The translations under genes were made by a program, and so were the position numbers. This document shows positions 6,288-8,948 of a DNA stretch of 8,948 nt, piece by piece. Under the pieces are notes generated by a model, which saw nothing but the letters and a program-made list of their open reading frames with translations, was not told where the DNA came from and did not search any database. How positions within the stretch are numbered: position 1 is the first letter of the stretch; the number at the start of each line of letters is the position of its first letter. The DNA comes from Conexibacteraceae bacterium (GTDB lineage Bacteria > Actinomycetota > Thermoleophilia > Solirubrobacterales > Solirubrobacteraceae), in assembly GCA_009785395.1 (NCBI GenBank), contig WQWK01000069.1:1-8948 (forward strand). Direction: 5' to 3'.

Positions 6288-7690
6288 ACCGCCACCCGCT
6301 TGTCCGCCACCTGCTCGTCCGCCGGGAACGTCACGACGAGGCTCGTGCCCTGCCCCGGCAGCGACTCGACCGCGATGGTACCCCCGTTGGCCTCGACGAA
6401 GCCCTTGGCGATCGCGAGGCCGAGGCCGGATCCCGGGACCGAGCGAGAGCTCTTTCCGGCACCCCGGTAGAACGGCTCAAACACTCGCTCCCGCTCGTTG
6501 TCGGGGATCCCCGGCCCGTGGTCAGTGACGCGGATCACCACCCGTGAGCCGAGCTTGCGCGCGCTCACCCGCACGGGCTGGCCGTCGGAGTAGCGCAGGG
6601 CGTTCTCGATCAGGTTCGCGAACACGCGCTCGAGCTGTGCGGCGTCGGCCAGCAGCGGTGGCGTCCGCGGGTCGACGTCGATCCGCACGTGCGGTCGGGC
6701 CGGGTATCCGGGCAACGCGTCCTTGACGGCGAGCAGCACCTCCTCGATCGAGATCGACTCCAGCCGCGGCTCGAAGCGGCCCGCCTGCAGTCGCGAGAGG
6801 TCGAAGAGCTTGTCGATCAGCGCCGATAGCCGCTCGCCCTCCTCGATCACCGCAGCGCTGAGCTGCTCACGCTCGTCGGGACTCAGCGACCCCGAGCCGA
6901 GCGCGTGGCCGGCGGTCACCATCGCCGTCAGCGGCGTACGCAGGTCGTGCGAGACGGAGCGCAGCAGCGCAGTGGTGAGCTCGTCGCTGCGTCGCAGCGC
7001 CTGGGTCTCGACTGCCTCGGCCTGGACGGCGTCGCGGTGCAGCGCGACCGCGACCAGCGCCGCGAGCGTGGGGACCACGTGGGACAGCAGCCGCTCGGTC
7101 GTGTCGGCGCGGGTGTCACGGGGCACGAGCAGCGTCGCGAGGATCTCGTGGCGCGGTCCGCGCAGCGGCACAGCCAGCTGGCGCTCGCCGGCGGGTGCCT
7201 CTCCCAGGCCGATCGTCGCGGAGGACAGCTCGAGCGCCTCCGCGAGGCGGCGCCCGGTCGTGGCCAGCGCATCAGCGGTCCGCTCCCCGGCCAGCAGCTC
7301 ACGCGCGAGCGTCGCCGCGAGGTCCGCCTCACGGCGGCGACGCTCCGCCTCAGCCGCCCGCCCGCGGGCGATCTCGGCCATCGTGCTCACTACCACCGCG
7401 ACCAGTACGAACGCGGCCAGCGCCACCCAGTTGCGGCTGTCGGCGATCGTGAAGCGCCCGGTGGGGGGCAGGTGGAAGAGGTTGAATGCGGCGGCGCTGG
7501 CGAGTGAGGTCAGCAGTCCGAGCACCAGCCCCCAGTAGGTGGCGATGACCAGCACCGCCGGCAGGTAGACGACGCTCAGCGAAACCGTCGGGGCGATCGA
7601 CTTCAGCGGATAGATGGCGAGCGTCGCCAGCGTGACCGCCACGGCAGCGGCGAGAACGCCTGTCCAGAGCGGTGGTTTCTTGCTGGACAC
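6284..7690 (-). CDS. kdpD: Sensor histidine kinase, KdpD C-terminal half (no N-terminal KdpD domain)
   Basis: This 468-residue membrane kinase matches the second half of classical KdpD (E. coli KdpD is 894 residues). It begins directly with the four-helix membrane module of the DUF4118 type (about 9-106, including VYLPAVLVIATYWG and the FNLFHLPPTGRFTI loop). A coiled segment (107-130) and a degenerate GAF-like region (about 131-222) follow. The HisKA domain has phosphorylated H248 in SVSHDLRTPL, and the ATPase domain has N-box NLIENALRYS (359-368), G1 DHGPGIP (390-396), an F box near FEPFYRG and G2 GSGLGLAIAKG (420-430). All catalytic motifs are intact. The start is the first possible one, GTG at 7690; an in-frame TGA lies 27 bases upstream and no clear ribosome site is visible. 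It should phosphorylate KdpE, encoded just downstream. The missing ATP-binding sensor domain is encoded separately at 1-624. Confidence 0.95.
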   Translation of the reverse strand: MSSKKPPLWTGVLAAAVAVTLATLAIYPLKSIAPTVSLSVVYLPAVLVIATYWGLVLGLLTSLASAAAFNLFHLPPTGRFTIADSRNWVALAAFVLVAVVVSTMAEIARGRAAEAERRRREADLAATLARELLAGERTADALATTGRRLAEALELSSATIGLGEAPAGERQLAVPLRGPRHEILATLLVPRDTRADTTERLLSHVVPTLAALVAVALHRDAVQAEAVETQALRRSDELTTALLRSVSHDLRTPLTAMVTAGHALGSGSLSPDEREQLSAAVIEEGERLSALIDKLFDLSRLQAGRFEPRLESISIEEVLLAVKDALPGYPARPHVRIDVDPRTPPLLADAAQLERVFANLIENALRYSDGQPVRVSARKLGSRVVIRVTDHGPGIPDNERERVFEPFYRGAGKSSRSVPGSGLGLAIAKGFVEANGGTIAVESLPGQGTSLVVTFPADEQVADKRVAV

Positions 7691-7713
7691 GCAGACAACG
7701 ATAATTCGCTGAC
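7691..7713. promoter_or_regulatory. 23-base divergent gap with possible shared -10 element
   Basis: Only 23 bases separate the GTG of the kinase gene (minus) from the GTG of pabB (plus). They hold a conspicuous AT-rich box, GATAAT at 7700-7705, a good -10 match for the plus strand, ending eight bases before the pabB GTG. That spacing would place transcription start at or near the start codon, i.e. a leaderless mRNA. The reverse complement, GAATTATC, offers a poorer -10 for the kinase gene. Neither start has a visible ribosome site. No clear -35 was found for either direction. Any -35 element would lie inside the opposing gene. Confidence 0.4.
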
Positions 7714-8948
7714 GTGATCATCGGGACCCGTTCATTTCTGGCGGACCGGGCCGCGCCGCCCGCGGCGGAGCTGTGGCGTGTCCGGCTGCCGTGGAGCGCC
7801 GAGCCCGCGCAGGTGCTGGCGGCGCTCGAGGGTGAGCCGTATCTCTGCTGCCTCTCGGGCGCGTGGGCGGGCGGCGGCGCGATCATCGCGTCCGAGCCGC
7901 TGCGCGTCGCCGATCCGCACGATGACCCGTTCGCCCTGCTCGACGAACTGCCGGCGGTTGGGGGGGCTTCAGAGGCGATTTCGGCGCGATATCGGCGTGA
8001 TACCGGAAGCGATATCACGCCGAAATCGCCTCCGGAAGGTGTGCTCACCCCGCCCGGCCCCGTCGGTACCAGCGACGGCCCCAGCCCGGTCGGCGGCGGC
8101 TGGTTCGGCTGGCTCGGCTACCGGCTCGCGGAGCGCGTCGAGGATGTCCCGCTGGCGGCCGCGCGCCCAGTGCCGCTTCCGGACTTCCATCTGGCGTACT
8201 ACGACCACCTCGTGCGCCAGGACGCCCACGGCTTCTGGTGGTTCGAGGCGCTCGCCACGGAGGAGCGGCGGGCCGAACTGGAGGAGCGACTCGAGCATCT
8301 GCGCCGCCGCGTGGCCGACGCGCGCTTCAGCGCGTTCACGCCGGGGCCCGAGCCGCAGCGCCCGCGCGCGACGGCACTGCGCCTGCACGCGGACGTCGCC
8401 GAGCATCACCTGTGGGCCGTCGCCGAGTGCCGCGAGCGGATCGCGGCGGGCGAGATCTTCCAGGCCAACATCTGCCTGCGGCTGGAAGGCGAGTACGAGG
8501 GCTCCGCGACGGCACTGATGTGCGCCGCACTCGAGCGCGAGCGCGAGCCGGGGGCGGGGCCGGCTGGGGTGTACTGGGCCGCGTTCGACACGCCGCGGGG
8601 CGGAATCGTGTCGCTCTCGCCCGAGCTGTTCCTGCGCCGCCGTGGGCGTCGCGTTCGCAGCGGGCCGATCAAGGGCACGGTCCAAAGGCCGGCCGACCCC
8701 GTTCGCGCCGCCGCGGCGCTCGAGCGGCTGCGTGCCTCCGGCAAGGACGCGGCCGAGCATGTGATGATCGTCGACCTGATGCGCAACAACATCGGCCGGG
8801 TGTGCGAGTACGGGTCGGTGACCGCGCCGCGCCGTGCCACCGCGCAGGCGGGCCCGGGACTCTGGCATCTGGTCACCAACGTCGAGGGACACCTGCGTCC
8901 GGACATCGGCGACGCGCAGCTGCTGCGCGCGACCTTCCCGCCCGGCTC
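7714..8948 (+). CDS. pabB: Aminodeoxychorismate synthase component I (PabB), 3' end outside window
   Basis: The first 411 codons of a chorismate-using enzyme, open at the right edge. PabB converts chorismate with ammonia to 4-amino-4-deoxychorismate for folate synthesis. The N-terminal part (about 1-210) includes CLSGAWAGGGAIIASEPL and GGGWFGWLGYRL. The catalytic domain begins near 230, with GEIFQANICLRL, SLSPELFLR, PIKGT (318-322), EHVMIVDLMRNNIGRV and TAQAGPGLWHLVTNVEG, and ends in TFPPGS at the edge. Lysine in PIKGT is the PabB nucleophile; anthranilate synthase TrpE has PIAGT, so PabB is favoured. RNN replaces the usual RND of the family. The GTG at 7714 is the first possible start (in-frame TAA 9 bases before it) and may be leaderless. 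A palindromic element is inserted in frame at about codons 85-108. An ATPase-like partner or a fused C-terminal lyase cannot be judged from here. Confidence 0.93.
   Translation, partial: MIIGTRSFLADRAAPPAAELWRVRLPWSAEPAQVLAALEGEPYLCCLSGAWAGGGAIIASEPLRVADPHDDPFALLDELPAVGGASEAISARYRRDTGSDITPKSPPEGVLTPPGPVGTSDGPSPVGGGWFGWLGYRLAERVEDVPLAAARPVPLPDFHLAYYDHLVRQDAHGFWWFEALATEERRAELEERLEHLRRRVADARFSAFTPGPEPQRPRATALRLHADVAEHHLWAVAECRERIAAGEIFQANICLRLEGEYEGSATALMCAALEREREPGAGPAGVYWAAFDTPRGGIVSLSPELFLRRRGRRVRSGPIKGTVQRPADPVRAAAALERLRASGKDAAEHVMIVDLMRNNIGRVCEYGSVTAPRRATAQAGPGLWHLVTNVEGHLRPDIGDAQLLRATFPPG
7967..8038. repeat. Palindromic element inside pabB, in frame
   Basis: A long imperfect inverted repeat. 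The left arm at 7972-7994 pairs with the right arm at 8010-8032 at 22 of 23 positions (only 7987/8017 differ) around a 15-base loop. CTTC (7967-7970) and GAAG (8035-8038) extend the stem after a small bulge. A second fold is possible: TCGGCGTGATA (7992-8002) pairs perfectly with TATCACGCCGA (8013-8023) around ten bases, because the left arm holds two near-identical 11-base units in tandem. The span is 72 bases, a multiple of three, and adds a Ser/Arg/Asp/Pro-rich linker (ISARYRRDTGSDITPKSPP) before the GGGWFGWLGYR block. Its composition (AT steps such as GATTTCG and GATATC) differs from the surrounding gene. It looks like a REP-type or Rickettsia-RPE-type mobile palindrome; no second copy is in this window. 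Confidence 0.8.

Noticed and set aside
6284..7690. Treating the kinase as a broken, 5'-truncated kdpD pseudogene
   Set aside because: It has its own start, a complete membrane module and all kinase motifs. The missing domain is encoded elsewhere in the same locus, so a split is more likely than decay.
7967..8038. Reading the pabB palindrome as a transcription terminator
   Set aside because: It lies inside an uninterrupted reading frame with PabB-like sequence on both sides, and no T run follows on either strand.
7350..8892. Minus-strand ORFs across the kinase start and antisense to pabB (7350-8048, 7969-8892)
   Set aside because: They cross the divergent gap or lie opposite pabB, which has a clear catalytic motif series on the plus strand. 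They have no recognisable motifs.
7714..8948. Calling the gene trpE (anthranilate synthase)
   Set aside because: The motif PIKGT with lysine is the aminodeoxychorismate synthase form; TrpE has alanine at this position.

Overview
The window is GC-rich bacterial DNA that carries a complete high-affinity potassium-uptake (Kdp) locus on the minus strand. At the right edge it also holds the first ~410 codons of a divergent aminodeoxychorismate synthase gene (pabB). GTG or TTG start codons are used for five genes, there are many antisense shadow ORFs, and KdpF ends in a YLLYALLR..ERF motif. Together these suggest a high-GC actinobacterium, possibly of the Thermoleophilia/Solirubrobacterales type. 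That placement is inference; there is no rRNA or other taxonomic marker here.

Layout, in the direction of kdp transcription (high to low coordinates): a membrane histidine kinase equivalent to the C-terminal half of KdpD (7690-6284); the response regulator KdpE (6253-5573); a ~175-base gap with a possible terminator, a weak promoter and a direct repeat that could bind KdpE; an unnamed 26-residue membrane microprotein (5397-5317); KdpF (5315-5211); KdpA (5210-3417); KdpC (3404-2754); KdpB (2732-621); and, overlapping the kdpB stop codon, a second KdpD protein that begins with the classical N-terminal ATP-binding sensor domain (624 to beyond base 1). The structural genes are tightly coupled, with gaps of 1, 0, 12 and 21 bases and then a 4-base overlap. 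On the plus strand, pabB starts at 7714, only 23 bases from the kinase start, and runs off the right edge.

How it works together: KdpA, KdpB, KdpC and KdpF form the K+-translocating P-type ATPase, and the kinase/KdpE pair should switch it on when K+ is limiting. Two layout features are unusual. First, the order is F-A-C-B rather than F-A-B-C. Second, KdpD appears to be divided: the membrane/kinase half lies upstream with kdpE, while the ATP-binding sensor half lies at the far end of the pump operon. The sensor module would then be made in proportion to the pump.

The most notable small-scale structures are three. (i) A 17-base tandem repeat between the kinase gene and kdpE creates a chain of overlapping start and stop codons, with two identical 6-codon mini-ORFs. 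(ii) A 72-base palindromic element (arms of 23 bases, 22 paired) lies in frame inside pabB, next to a run of seven G. (iii) The microprotein precedes KdpF. I saw no tRNA, rRNA, CRISPR array, transposase or origin.
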